A stretch of 64,000 bases of DNA from Symbiobacterium terraclitae. GTDB lineage: Bacteria; Bacillota; Sulfobacillia; Symbiobacteriales; Symbiobacteriaceae. This document shows positions 43,711 through 54,177 of this stretch, one piece after another. Numbering within the stretch: position 1 is the stretch's first letter; each line of letters begins with the position of its first letter. Location: contig NZ_JAGGLG010000005.1 of the NCBI RefSeq assembly GCF_017874315.1, positions 1-64,000 of the forward strand, read 5' to 3'. The translations under genes and the position numbers were made by a program. The notes under the pieces are model-generated. The model did not search any database and was not told the DNA's origin. It saw nothing but the letters and a program-made list of their open reading frames with translations.

Positions 43711-43960
43711 GGAATATGGGGAAATCCTCCCCCTGTTTTTCACGAAATGAAGGGAAAGGCTCCCCGTATTGTTGTTATGTCAACTTGGCGGCGGCGAACT
43801 TCAGGTCGAACGCTGTCGTACCCTGTCGAAATCGCCTTCTGCGAAACCGGATCGCCTGGCTTGCGGTGCCGCGAACCCCTCCGGGCGGCGCGATATGGTG
43901 CCGGATTCCCTGCACTTCGTGAAAAAAACAGGGAAATTCTCCCCATATTCCCAGGAGCCC
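43711..43960. repeat. Bipartite palindromic repeat element, copy 2
   Basis: Ungapped match to 5501-5750 (189 of 250 positions by hand count), same orientation. It has two imperfect palindromes, 43713-43770 and 43891-43952. Conserved blocks are GAAATCCTCC, CGCGATATGGTGCCGG and TTCTCCCCATATT. Similarity continues weakly to about 43655 on the left (GCTCGCC, CCGGATC) and 44040 on the right (TGCGCAC, GCGGCCGGC). Short frames on both strands remain open but have no start signals. Confidence 0.85.
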
Positions 43961-44055
43961 CGTTTTCGGTGGTCGGGACGAGCAGCGTGCGCACCCTGTC
44001 GGCCTTCTCCTGGACCGGTCGACGCTGCTGCGGCCGGCTCCCCACGAGTGAAGAA

Positions 44056-44087
44056 GGGGCGGATCACCCGAATGGGTGACCCGCCCC
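44056..44087. terminator. Second hairpin bracketing the repeat element
   Basis: GGGGCGGATCACCCG/GGGTGACCCGCCCC differs from the hairpin at 43612-43643 at four of 32 positions while keeping complete pairing. It is flanked by AAGAA and TTCCCCC. Confidence 0.7.
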
Positions 44088-44318
44088 TTCCCCCGACTGG
44101 AACCGGCGAAAACGCCCGGCCAGGCGATGGTGGGGATACCCCGGGGTGCGGTACGATCGCCTTGCAGATAAGGATGCGCGGAAGATCCGGCGTTCGCGCA
44201 TGGGAGAAACAGCCCGCGATACACCACCCGCTGACAAATGGGCAGGGGGGAAACGCGGATGGCGCACCGGCTGACCGCCGTACCACACGGTGCTCAACGC
44301 CCGGGGGAGGCTGTGAAC

Positions 44319-45242
44319 ATGGACCAGATTCTGATCGACGCGCAGGGGCTGACGAAGCGGTACGGCGACGTGGTGGCCGTCCACGGATTCAGCCTGCAGG
44401 TGCGCGCCGGCGAGATCGTCGGCCTGCTGGGCCCCAACGGCGCCGGCAAGACCACGGCGATTGAGATGATGGAAGGGCTGCGGGTCCCGGATGCCGGCCA
44501 GTGCCGCGTCTGCGGCTTCGACAGCCTGCGGCAGAGCCGTGAGATCCGGCACCGCATCGGCATCGCCCTGCAGTGGGCACGGCTGCCCGAGTACGCCACC
44601 GTGCTGGAGGTGCTGACGCTGTACGCCAGCTTCTACGAAGACCCGCTGCCGGTGGGCGACCTGCTCCGGCGGTTCAGCCTGGAAGAGAAGGCCCGCACCC
44701 AGTGCAACCACCTCTCCGGCGGGCAGCGGCAGCGGCTGGCCCTGGCCGTGGCCCTCATCGGCCGGCCGGCGGTGCTCTTCTTGGACGAGCCGACCACCGG
44801 GCTGGACCCACAGGCGCGCCACGCCCTCTGGGACGTGATCCTGGGCCTGCGGGAGGAGGGGCGGGCGATCCTGCTGACCACCCACTACATGGACGAGGCG
44901 GAGCGGCTGTGCGACCGGGTGGTGGTGATGGACCACGGCCGCATCCTGGCCGAGGGGAGCCCGAGGCAGCTGGCCCGGGCGTACGGACCGGAGGCCGCGG
45001 TGGAGCTGGACCCGGGCGGCGCCCCGGTGGACCTGGCCGCGCTGGCGCGGCTGCCCGCCGTGACCGGCGTGCGGTCAGAGGACGGGCGGGTGCTGCTGCA
45101 CACCGCCAACCCGCCGGCCACCCTGATGGCGCTGGCCAACTACGCCCAGGAGCACAGCCTCCCGCTCTCCGATCTGCGCACGCGCTCGGCCACGATGGAG
45201 GACGTGTTCATGGCCCTCACGGGAAGGAGGCTGCGTGACTGA
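44319..45242 (+). CDS. Drug-type ABC exporter ATP-binding protein
   Basis: 307 residues from ATG 44319 with GGGGGAGG upstream. Walker A GPNGAGKTT, signature LSGGQRQRLALAVAL, Walker B VLFLDEPTTGLDP, switch LTTHYMDEAERL. The C-terminal 80 residues form the extension common to daunorubicin/YadG-like ATPases, ending LRTRSATMEDVFMALTG. It pairs with the overlapping permease gene (TGATG). Confidence 0.95.
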   Translation: MDQILIDAQGLTKRYGDVVAVHGFSLQVRAGEIVGLLGPNGAGKTTAIEMMEGLRVPDAGQCRVCGFDSLRQSREIRHRIGIALQWARLPEYATVLEVLTLYASFYEDPLPVGDLLRRFSLEEKARTQCNHLSGGQRQRLALAVALIGRPAVLFLDEPTTGLDPQARHALWDVILGLREEGRAILLTTHYMDEAERLCDRVVVMDHGRILAEGSPRQLARAYGPEAAVELDPGGAPVDLAALARLPAVTGVRSEDGRVLLHTANPPATLMALANYAQEHSLPLSDLRTRSATMEDVFMALTGRRLRD

Positions 45243-46357
45243 TGCGCAGAGCCAACCAGGTGCGGCAGGTGCTAATGCTGAACTTCCGGCAGCTGATGCG
45301 GAACCGGACCGCGTTCTTCTTCAACCTGATCATGCCCGTGCTGATGCTCCTCTATTTCGGTGCGGCCAACGGCGGCACCCACATCACCACCGTCGCCACC
45401 GTGGCGGTGGGGCTGGTGGATCAGGACGGCGGGCCCGTGGCCCGGCTGATCGAAACCGGCCTGCGCGAGTCGGGCCACTTCCGGGTGGAGGTGGGCGACG
45501 AGGCCGAGCTGATCAGGCGGCTGGACGCCGGCAAGGTCAGGGCCGTCCTGGTGCTGCCGCCCGGGCTGAGCGAGCGGGTGGCTGCCGGCACCGGCCCCAG
45601 CGAGTTGACCCTCCACTGGGACCCGACCTCCAGCGCATCGGTCGCTGCAAGGGGTGGGCTGCAGTACCTGGTTCAGAGCCTGGAGACGTTCGGCCGGGAG
45701 CCGCTGTTCACCGTGCGCGACCGGCGCCTCGACTCCACCGAGCGGCTGGGCTTCTTCGACTTCACCATGCCCGGCCTCCTGGTCTACATGGTGCTCAACG
45801 CCGGGATCATGTCGGTCGGTCCCACCATCTCCTTCCAGCGCCGGGCGGGAACGCTGCGCCACATGTTCAGCACGCCGCTGACCCTGAGCAGCTGGCTGCT
45901 GGGAACCGTGGGCAGCATCCAACTGATGGCGGTCCTGCAGTGGTTTGTGCTCTGGGGCGCGGGCATCGCGATGTTCAACGTGCACATGCCCGCCAACTTG
46001 CCAGGCACGCTCCTCATCCTGCTGCTGAGCAGCACGGCGGGCATCGGCATCGGGCTGGCCATCGCCGCCTTCGTCCGCAACGGCGAGGCCGCCATGCCGG
46101 TCTCGATCATCGTCTCTATGGGACTCAGCTTCCTGGGCGGCGCGATGCTGCCCCTGGATCAGGCCCCGGAGATCGTGCAGGCGATCATGCGGGTCATGCC
46201 CAGCTTCTATATGACCCACGCCCTCCAGCAGGTCACGATGAAGGGCCAGTCGCTCGCCACCGCCCTGCCAGACCTGGGGGTCCTGGCCGGCACGGCGGCG
46301 CTGAGCCTCAGCCTGGCCGCTTGGCGGCTGCGCCGGACCGTCGCCGCCGCCGTCTGA
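45242..46357 (+). CDS. ABC-2 type exporter permease
   Basis: 371 residues. A first membrane helix (about 23-43) is followed by an extracytoplasmic region of about 130 residues and then five helices (from about 178), the YhgE/YadH-like ABC2_membrane_3 layout. SFYMTHALQQVTMKG lies in the final loop. The ATG overlaps the ATPase stop by 1 bp. Together they likely export a lipid, drug or peptide. A strong bidirectional hairpin follows. Confidence 0.92.
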   Translation: MRRANQVRQVLMLNFRQLMRNRTAFFFNLIMPVLMLLYFGAANGGTHITTVATVAVGLVDQDGGPVARLIETGLRESGHFRVEVGDEAELIRRLDAGKVRAVLVLPPGLSERVAAGTGPSELTLHWDPTSSASVAARGGLQYLVQSLETFGREPLFTVRDRRLDSTERLGFFDFTMPGLLVYMVLNAGIMSVGPTISFQRRAGTLRHMFSTPLTLSSWLLGTVGSIQLMAVLQWFVLWGAGIAMFNVHMPANLPGTLLILLLSSTAGIGIGLAIAAFVRNGEAAMPVSIIVSMGLSFLGGAMLPLDQAPEIVQAIMRVMPSFYMTHALQQVTMKGQSLATALPDLGVLAGTAALSLSLAAWRLRRTVAAAV

Positions 46358-46404
46358 CGGAGGCGCGGCGGCGCTCCCCCGCCCGGGGACCCCCTCAGCG
46401 CGAA

Positions 46405-46436
46405 GGGGCGGAGCACCCGCTTGGGTGACCCGCCCC
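46405..46436. terminator. Bidirectional terminator between convergent genes
   Basis: GGGGCGGAGCACCCG/GGGTGACCCGCCCC with AA before and TTT after, between the permease stop and the P5C dehydrogenase stop. It is the third member of the hairpin family also found at 43612 and 44056. Confidence 0.85.
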
Positions 46437-46452
46437 TTTCCATACGCGGATT

Positions 46453-47994
46453 CTACAGCCGCTCCACCACCGTCTGCGCCTGGGTGAAGAGCAAGAGGTA
46501 GTCCGGGCCGCCGGCCTTCGAGTCGGTGCCGCTCATGTTGAACCCGCCGAAGGGCTGGGCCCCGACGATCGCGCCGGTGCACTTCCGGTTGAAGTAGAGG
46601 TTCCCGACCATGAACTCCTGCCGGGCCAGTTCCAGGTTCTCCCGGCTGCGGGTGTAGACCGCCCCGGTCAGGCCGTACTCGGTCCCGTTGGCGATGCGGA
46701 GGGCGTGGGCAAAGTCGTCCGCCTTGATGAAGGCCAGCACCGGGCCGAAGATCTCCTCCTGGGCGATCCGGGCGGTGGGCGCCACGTCGGCGAAGATCGT
46801 GGGCTCCACGTAGTAGCCGCCCGGCAGGGCGTTGCCGCCGGTCACCAGCCGGCCCTCGGACTTGCCGATCTCGATGTACTCCAGGATCTTCTGCTGGAAC
46901 CGGGCCGCGGCGACGGGGCCGACGTCGGTCTCCCGGTCGGTGGCCGGACCGACCTTCAGCGCCCGGGTCCGGGCCACCACCCGCCCCAGCAGCTGGTCGT
47001 AGACGTCAGCCGTCACGATCGCCCGGGAGCAGGCGGAGCACTTCTGGCCGGAGAAGCCGAAGGCCGAGGTGACGATGCCCGCCGCGGCCTCGTCGAGGTC
47101 GGCGGTGCCGTCCACGATGATGGCGTCCTTGCCGCCCATCTCCGCGATCACGCGGCGCAGGAAGATCTGCCCCGGCTGCACCTTGGCCGCCTTCTCGTAG
47201 ATCTGGCAGCCCACGTGGCGGGAGCCGGTGAAGTTGATGAACCGGACCTCCCGGTGGGTGGTGAGGTAGTCGCCCACCTCGACCGGGTCGGCGTAGAGCA
47301 GGTTGGCCACGCCCGGGGGCAGCCCGGCCTCCTCCAGCACCTCGAAGAGCTTGGCGGCGATGACGGGCGCCTCGGTGGAGGGCTTGACCACCACCGTGTT
47401 GCCGGTGACGATCGCCGCGGCCGTCATCCCCGTCAGGATCGCCAGCGGGAAGTTGAACGGGCTGTGCACAACCCCCACGCCCAGGGGCCGGTAGTAGAGG
47501 TGGTTCTCCTCGCCGGGGATGCGGGTGAGCTCCTGCGGGGCGGCCAGCTTCAGCATCTGCCGGCCGTAGTACTCCAGGAAGTCGATGGCCTCCGCGGTGT
47601 CGGCGTCCGCCTCGACCCAGTTCTTGCCCACCTCGTGGCTCAGCCAGGCGGACAGCTCGTGCTTGCGGCGCCGCATCACCGCGGCGGCCTTGAAGAGGAT
47701 GCGCGCCCGGACCTCGGCCGGGGTCCGGCTCCAGGCCGGGAAGGCCTCGAGGGCGGCGTCCACCGCCACCTCGGCCTCGGCCAGGCCGCCCCGGGCGGCG
47801 TAGCCCACCACCTGGTCGGGCCGGGAGGGGTTGACCGACGTGATGGACTCGGGCGCGTCGACGCGCCGCCCGCCGATGATCATCGGATAGCGCTTGCCCA
47901 GCTGGGCGCTCACGCACGCCAGGGCCCGCTCGAACTCGGCGGCCACGGCCGGGTTGCTGAAGTCGCTCAAGGGTTCAGGGCGATAGGGGACCAT
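46453..47994 (-). CDS. rocA: 1-pyrroline-5-carboxylate dehydrogenase
   Basis: 513 residues from ATG 47994 (AGGAGG upstream). Aldehyde dehydrogenase fold of the RocA/PruA class: FNFPLAILTGMTAAAIVTGN, FTGSRHVG, catalytic Glu in VIAEMGGKDAIIV and catalytic Cys in FGFSGQKCSACSRAIV. It oxidises glutamate-gamma-semialdehyde to glutamate with NAD(P). It begins 11 bp after the proline dehydrogenase gene, so the two steps of proline breakdown are co-transcribed. Confidence 0.95.
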   Translation of the reverse strand: MVPYRPEPLSDFSNPAVAAEFERALACVSAQLGKRYPMIIGGRRVDAPESITSVNPSRPDQVVGYAARGGLAEAEVAVDAALEAFPAWSRTPAEVRARILFKAAAVMRRRKHELSAWLSHEVGKNWVEADADTAEAIDFLEYYGRQMLKLAAPQELTRIPGEENHLYYRPLGVGVVHSPFNFPLAILTGMTAAAIVTGNTVVVKPSTEAPVIAAKLFEVLEEAGLPPGVANLLYADPVEVGDYLTTHREVRFINFTGSRHVGCQIYEKAAKVQPGQIFLRRVIAEMGGKDAIIVDGTADLDEAAAGIVTSAFGFSGQKCSACSRAIVTADVYDQLLGRVVARTRALKVGPATDRETDVGPVAAARFQQKILEYIEIGKSEGRLVTGGNALPGGYYVEPTIFADVAPTARIAQEEIFGPVLAFIKADDFAHALRIANGTEYGLTGAVYTRSRENLELARQEFMVGNLYFNRKCTGAIVGAQPFGGFNMSGTDSKAGGPDYLLLFTQAQTVVERL

Positions 47995-48005
47995 CCAGGC
48001 ACCTC

Positions 48006-48923
48006 CTAGGGCTTCATCAAGTTTGCGAGGACGAACCAGACGTTGGCCGGCCGCTCCGCCAGCCGCCGCACGAAATAGGGATACCAATAAGTCCCGAAGG
48101 GGACGTAGACGCGCGTGCGGTAGCCCTCGCCGGCCAGCTGCCGCTGCAGCTCGGTGCGGATGCCGTAGAGCATCTGGAACTCGAACTGGTGCCGCGGGAT
48201 GGCGTGCTCCTCCACAAACCGCTTCGTGAAGGCGATGATGGCCTCGTCGTGGGTGGCCACCGCCGTGTAGCACCCTGCGGACAGATGCTGGGCGATGAGC
48301 CGCTTGAACGCCTCGTCCGTGTCCGCCTTCTTCGGATAGGCCACGGACGGGGGCTCCAGGTAGGCACCCTTGACCAGGCGGACGTTCATGCCCAGTTCGG
48401 CCAGCTCCTGCAGGTCCTTGGGGCTCCGGTACAGGTAAGCCTGGATTACCGTGCCCACGTTGGGCTCACGGGCATACAGCCGCTTCACCACGTCGAGGGT
48501 CGCGTCGACGGTATCGCTGGCCTCCATGTCGATCCGGATGAAGTTGCCGGTGCGCTTCGCGATGTCCTGCAGCTGCGTCAGGTTCTCCATCGCCGCCTCG
48601 GCGCCGATCGCCAGCCCGAGCTGGGTCGGCTTCACCGAGAGGTTCGCGTCCAGCCGCTCGCGATGGATCGCCTCCAGGATGGCGGCACAGCCCTCGGCCA
48701 TGGTGCGGGCGTCCTCGCGGGTGGTGACGCCCTCGCCGAGCAGGTCCAGCGTGACGGCCAGGCCCTGCTCGTTGAGCTTGCGGGCAGTCTCGACGGCGTC
48801 CTGGAGCGTGACGCCGGCCACGAAGCGGCTGGCGCCCAGCTTCAGCCCGTGCCGGGTCATGAGGCCGGTCATGAGGCGGTTACCGGCCATCGAGAGAATG
48901 GCCTTGCGAGCAAGCGTTGACAC
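48006..48923 (-). CDS. putA: Proline dehydrogenase
   Basis: 305 residues, the monofunctional FAD-dependent enzyme (also named FadM/PutB in Firmicutes). Family segments include TLDLLGEGVTTREDA, LSVKPTQLGLAIG, FIRIDMEASDTVDATL, VRLVKGAYLEPPSVAYPKK and EFQMLYGIRTELQRQL. It oxidises proline to pyrroline-5-carboxylate, passing electrons to quinone. The GTG start follows GGGGGAGGGGG. A sequence fitting a sigma-54 promoter lies 47-61 bp upstream and a sigma-54 activator is divergent. Confidence 0.94.
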   Translation of the reverse strand: MSTLARKAILSMAGNRLMTGLMTRHGLKLGASRFVAGVTLQDAVETARKLNEQGLAVTLDLLGEGVTTREDARTMAEGCAAILEAIHRERLDANLSVKPTQLGLAIGAEAAMENLTQLQDIAKRTGNFIRIDMEASDTVDATLDVVKRLYAREPNVGTVIQAYLYRSPKDLQELAELGMNVRLVKGAYLEPPSVAYPKKADTDEAFKRLIAQHLSAGCYTAVATHDEAIIAFTKRFVEEHAIPRHQFEFQMLYGIRTELQRQLAGEGYRTRVYVPFGTYWYPYFVRRLAERPANVWFVLANLMKP

Positions 48924-48969
48924 GTCAGTCAGCCCCCTCCCCCATGATTTTCTTTATGCCGAATGACAA

Positions 48970-48984
48970 GCAACGACCATGCCA
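48970..48984 (-). promoter_or_regulatory. Sigma-54 promoter of the proline operon
   Basis: On the minus strand TGGCAT-N5-TTGC fits the -24/-12 consensus TGGCAC-N5-TTGC with correct GG-to-GC spacing of 10 bp. Transcription would start about 35 bp ahead of the proline dehydrogenase start codon. The divergent gene encodes a sigma-54 activator. Confidence 0.7.
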
Positions 48985-49100
48985 GACAGCCCCGGCGAGC
49001 ACACCGGGCGCCGCGCCCCTTGCGTCAGGCTGCGCAGCAGCGGGATCGCACGACCGCGCCCGAGATTGTCAACGAAAAGTGTGCAGCCGCGCAGAACATA

Positions 49101-49148
49101 CTGTTCAACTGCGGCCGATAGTTGTACATTGATTGAACAGGTGTACAA
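49101..49148. promoter_or_regulatory. Upstream activator site candidate (proline operon)
   Basis: Two interleaved dyads: CTGTTCAA (49101-49108) with TTGAACAG (49133-49140), and TTGTACA (49122-49128) with TGTACAA (49142-49148). They lie about 120-165 bp upstream of the -24 box, a normal distance for enhancer sites of sigma-54 activators. TTGTACA also occurs at 56618-56624 in front of the other sigma-54 operon. Confidence 0.5.
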
Positions 49149-49181
49149 GCTGTCTGGACACTGCTGTCGGAGGTGCAGCCA

Positions 49182-50603
<1,422 letters not shown>

Positions 50604-51707
50604 CCACGGCGCGCTCGTACATGATCCGGCCGACCACGACGTCCATGGCGGCCAGCCCCACTGACTTGAAGACCGTGATCTCGTCGGGCGACACCCGCCC
50701 CGGCTTCTTGCCGGCCGCGATCTCCCCCAGCTCGGCGTGGATGTCCTCGGGCCGGAAGAGGCCGCTGCGCACCGGGATCACCAGGTCGCCGCTCTCCTCC
50801 AGCGCGACCGCGCGCGACTCTACCACCACCTTCGCCGCCGGGCTGATCACGCCGGGCGGCAGCTCCTGCATGGTAGGCCGGAAGGAGCCGATGGCGTTCA
50901 GGTGCATGCCCGGCTCCACCAGGCCGGCGGGGAAGACGGGCGTCAGGGAGTCCGTGGCGGTCACCACGATGTCGGCCCCCCGCACCACGTCCTCCGGGGT
51001 GAGGCAGACCACCAGGCGGGGCTGCCGCCCGGGCGGGAGCTGCTCCGCGATGGCCCGGGTGCACCGGTAGGCCTTGTCCGGGTTGCGGTTGTAGAGCCGC
51101 ACCTCCCGGATGTCTCTCACCGCCATGATCCCCCGGAGCTGCATGGGCGCCTGCCCGCCGGTGCCGATGATCGCCACCGTGTGGGCATCCTCCCGCGCCA
51201 GCAGCCGCGTGGCCAGCCCGGTGGCCGCGCCCGTGCGCAGGGCGGTCAGGTAGGAGGCCTCCAGCAGGGCGACGGGCTCCGCCGTCCTCACGTCGGCCAG
51301 CACCAGCACCCCGGAGACGGCGGGCCTGCCCAGCTCCTTGTTCCGGGGGAAGAACGAGACGAACTTCACCCCCAGGCCTCCGGCCCGCGCCACCAGGGCG
51401 GGCATGAACAGGCTGGTGCCATGGCTCTCGGGCACGGGCACGGCGAGGCGGGTGGGCGCGTCGGCCCGCCCGGCCGAGAACTCGGTCAGCGCGGTGGCCA
51501 CGGCGTCGATGGCCTCTTCCATGGTCAGGATCCCCATCAGGTCACGAGCCCCAAGGATGCGCACTGCACTTCCTCCTGACTCGGGCGGGTCCGCTGTCGC
51601 CTCGACGCGGACCCGCTCTCCGTTCTGCTTCTGCAACCGGCCCCCGGCCGCCGCGGAGGCACCGCCAGGGCGGGGGCCGCCGTCGGCTGGGCGGGGCCGG
51701 CGCCCGC

Positions 51708-52427
51708 TCAGCGGCGTCCGCCCAGGTAGGCCGCCACCACCTGGTCGTTCCGGGCGAGCTCATTCGCCGGCCCTTCCAGGGTGACGCTGCCGGTCTCGAT
51801 CACGTAGGCGCGGGTGGCCAGCCGCAGGGCGGAGCGGGCGTTCTGCTCCACGACCAGGACGGTCACGCCCTGCCGGTTGATCTCCCGCACGGTCTGCATG
51901 ATGAACTGGACCAGGTTGGGGGCCAGCCCCATGGAGGGCTCGTCCAGCATCAGCAGCCGGGGGCGGGCCATCAGCGCCCGGCCCACGGCCAGCATCTGCT
52001 GCTCGCCGCCCGAGAGGGTCCCGGCCAGCTGGTGCCGCCGCTCCCGCAGGCGGGGGAACATGTCGTAGACCCGGGCCATGTCCTCCTGGATCCGGGCCTT
52101 CTGGCCCCGGGCCAGGAAGGCGCCCATCTCCAGGTTCTCCTCCACGGTGAGCGGGCCGAAGATGCGCCGCCCTTCGGGCACCTGGACGATGCCCAGCTTC
52201 ACGATCTCCTCCGGCGGCCTGCCGACGATGGAGCGCCCCCCGAACCGCACATCCCCCTGCCGGGGCCTGAGGAGGCCGGAGATGGTCCTGAGCGTGGTGG
52301 ACTTGCCGGCGCCGTTGCCGCCCAGCAGCGCCACCACCTCGCCCTCCTCCACGGTGAGGCTGATCCCCTTGAGGGCTTCGATGGACCCGTAGAACGTGTG
52401 CACGTCGTGGAGTTCCAGCATGGCCAT
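51708..52427 (-). CDS. livF: Branched-chain amino-acid ABC transporter ATPase LivF
   Basis: 239 residues. Walker A GGNGAGKST, signature LSGGEQQMLAVGRALM, Walker B LLMLDEPSMGLAP, switch VVEQNARSAL. The short C-terminus and VQVPEGRRIFGPLTVEENL are typical of LivF. It starts 2 bp from the livG stop; a second ATG lies two codons downstream. It is last in the livHMGF set. Confidence 0.95.
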   Translation of the reverse strand: MAMLELHDVHTFYGSIEALKGISLTVEEGEVVALLGGNGAGKSTTLRTISGLLRPRQGDVRFGGRSIVGRPPEEIVKLGIVQVPEGRRIFGPLTVEENLEMGAFLARGQKARIQEDMARVYDMFPRLRERRHQLAGTLSGGEQQMLAVGRALMARPRLLMLDEPSMGLAPNLVQFIMQTVREINRQGVTVLVVEQNARSALRLATRAYVIETGSVTLEGPANELARNDQVVAAYLGGRR

Positions 52428-52429
52428 CG

Positions 52430-53203
52430 CTACGCCCCCTCCTCCTCTTCCCGGCCGAGGTACGCCTCGATCACCAGGGGGTTGTCCCGCACGGACTCGG
52501 GATCGCCTTCGGCGATCTTCTCCCCGTGGTCCAGCACCACCAGCCGGGAGGAGATCCGCATCACCAGGCCCATGTCGTGCTCGATCAGCAGGGGGGTGAC
52601 CCCGCTGCCGCAGATCTTGTGGATCAGCTCCATCAGCGACTCCTTCTCGGCGGGGTTGAGGCCCGCCGCCGGCTCGTCCAGCAGCAGGAGCTTGGGCTGG
52701 GAGGCCATCGCCCGGGCGATCTCCAGCCGGCGCTGGGCGCCGTAGGGCAGGTTCTTGGCCAGCCGGTGCGCCTGGTCCTTCAGCCCCACGAACTCCAGCC
52801 AGTGGAGGGCCAGCTCCCGCACCCGCCGCTCCTCCGCCCGCTGGGAGGGCAGGCGGAGCATGCTGGCGAACAGGCCCGCGCTCGTCCGGCAGTGGGTGCC
52901 CGCCATCACGTTCTCCAGGGCCGTCAGGTTGGGGAAGAGGCGCAGGTTCTGGAAGGTCCGCGCCATGCCGAGGACGGTCCGCCTGTGAGGGCGCAGCCCC
53001 AGCACGGAGCGGCCGTCGAACTCGATCTCGCCCGAGACCGGCCGGTAGAAGCCGGTGATGCAGTTGAAGACCGACGTCTTCCCGGCGCCGTTGGGCCCGA
53101 TGAGGCTGACGATCTCGCCCGCGTCCACGTGGAAGGAGAGGTCCCGGATGGCCGTGAGGCCGCCGAACTTCAGGGTGACATTGGCCACGCGCAAGAGCGG
53201 CAT
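52430..53203 (-). CDS. livG: Branched-chain amino-acid ABC transporter ATPase LivG
   Basis: 257 residues. Walker A GPNGAGKTSVFNCITGFY (the F-N-C-I-T-G-F-Y segment is LivG-specific), MARTFQNLRLFPNLTALENV, signature LPYGAQRRLEIARAMA and Walker B LLLLDEPAAGLNP, then LIEHDMGLVM. It couples ATP hydrolysis to import through LivHM. It is 3 bp from livM. Confidence 0.96.
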   Translation of the reverse strand: MPLLRVANVTLKFGGLTAIRDLSFHVDAGEIVSLIGPNGAGKTSVFNCITGFYRPVSGEIEFDGRSVLGLRPHRRTVLGMARTFQNLRLFPNLTALENVMAGTHCRTSAGLFASMLRLPSQRAEERRVRELALHWLEFVGLKDQAHRLAKNLPYGAQRRLEIARAMASQPKLLLLDEPAAGLNPAEKESLMELIHKICGSGVTPLLIEHDMGLVMRISSRLVVLDHGEKIAEGDPESVRDNPLVIEAYLGREEEEGA

Positions 53204-53206
53204 CGG

Positions 53207-54175
53207 CTACACCTCCCGTTCCCTGCCGGACCGGGCGGGCCAGAGGCCCACCGGCCGGAAGAGCATGAGCAGCACCAGGGCGGCGCCGAAGACCAGGTAG
53301 CGCCAGTCCGCAACATTCCGGAGCAGCTCCGGCAGCAGGATGACCAGGGCGCCGCCGAGGATCACGCCGGGCACGCTGCCCATGCCGCCCATGACCACGG
53401 CCATGAGCACCGTCACCGACTGCATGAAGCTGAAGCTGTTGGGCGAGACGGCGGTCATCTTTACGGCGAAGAAGGCCCCCGTGAGCCCGCCCCAGAAGGT
53501 GCCGGTCATGTAGGCCAGCAGCTTGTAGCCCAGGGTGTTGATACCCATCGCCTCCGCGGCGTCCTGGTCCTCCCGCAGGCAGGCCCAGGCCCGCCCCACC
53601 CGGGAGTTGCCGAGGTGCGCCATCGCGACGGTGGTGAGCACCACCAGAACCAGCATGACGAAGTACATGTTGCGGGGCTGCCCCAGCGACAGGCCGAAGA
53701 CCTTCGGGGCCATGATGCCGAAGATGCCGGTGGGGCCGCCTGTGATCTTCAGGTTGTTGGCGGTGATGCGGATGATCTCGCCGAAGCCCAGGGTCACCAT
53801 GGTCAGGTAGTCGCTGCGCAGGCGCAGCACCGTCATGCCGATGAGGAGACCCAGCAGCATGGCGAACAGGCCGGCGGCCGCCAGGGCCTGCCAGAAGTTC
53901 ACGTGAAAGGTCCTGGTCAGGATGCCGAGGGTGTAGGCGCCCACGGCGAAGTACGCGGCGTAGCCCAGGTCCAGCAGGCCGGCGTAGCCCACCACCACGT
54001 TGAGGCCCAGGGCGAGGCACATGTAGAACAGCATCAGAATGGCGACGTCCAGCACGTAGGGGCTCGAGGAGACGAAGGGCAGCGCCACCGCCGCCGCGAG
54101 CAGGAGGACGACGCCTGCGGTCCGGGCGAGGCGGCCCCGGCCGGGTCCCGCGCTGCGGACGTTTCCCGTGTTCAT
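53207..54175 (-). CDS. livM: Branched-chain amino-acid ABC permease LivM
   Basis: 322 residues, about nine hydrophobic segments. LNVVVGYAGLLDLGYAAYFAVGAY and RVGRAWACLREDQDAAEAMG are the conserved LivM loops, and GGMGSVPGVILGGALVILLPE closes the permease core. It starts 2 bp from the livH stop. Confidence 0.95.
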   Translation of the reverse strand: MNTGNVRSAGPGRGRLARTAGVVLLLAAAVALPFVSSSPYVLDVAILMLFYMCLALGLNVVVGYAGLLDLGYAAYFAVGAYTLGILTRTFHVNFWQALAAAGLFAMLLGLLIGMTVLRLRSDYLTMVTLGFGEIIRITANNLKITGGPTGIFGIMAPKVFGLSLGQPRNMYFVMLVLVVLTTVAMAHLGNSRVGRAWACLREDQDAAEAMGINTLGYKLLAYMTGTFWGGLTGAFFAVKMTAVSPNSFSFMQSVTVLMAVVMGGMGSVPGVILGGALVILLPELLRNVADWRYLVFGAALVLLMLFRPVGLWPARSGREREV

Positions 54176-54177
54176 GG

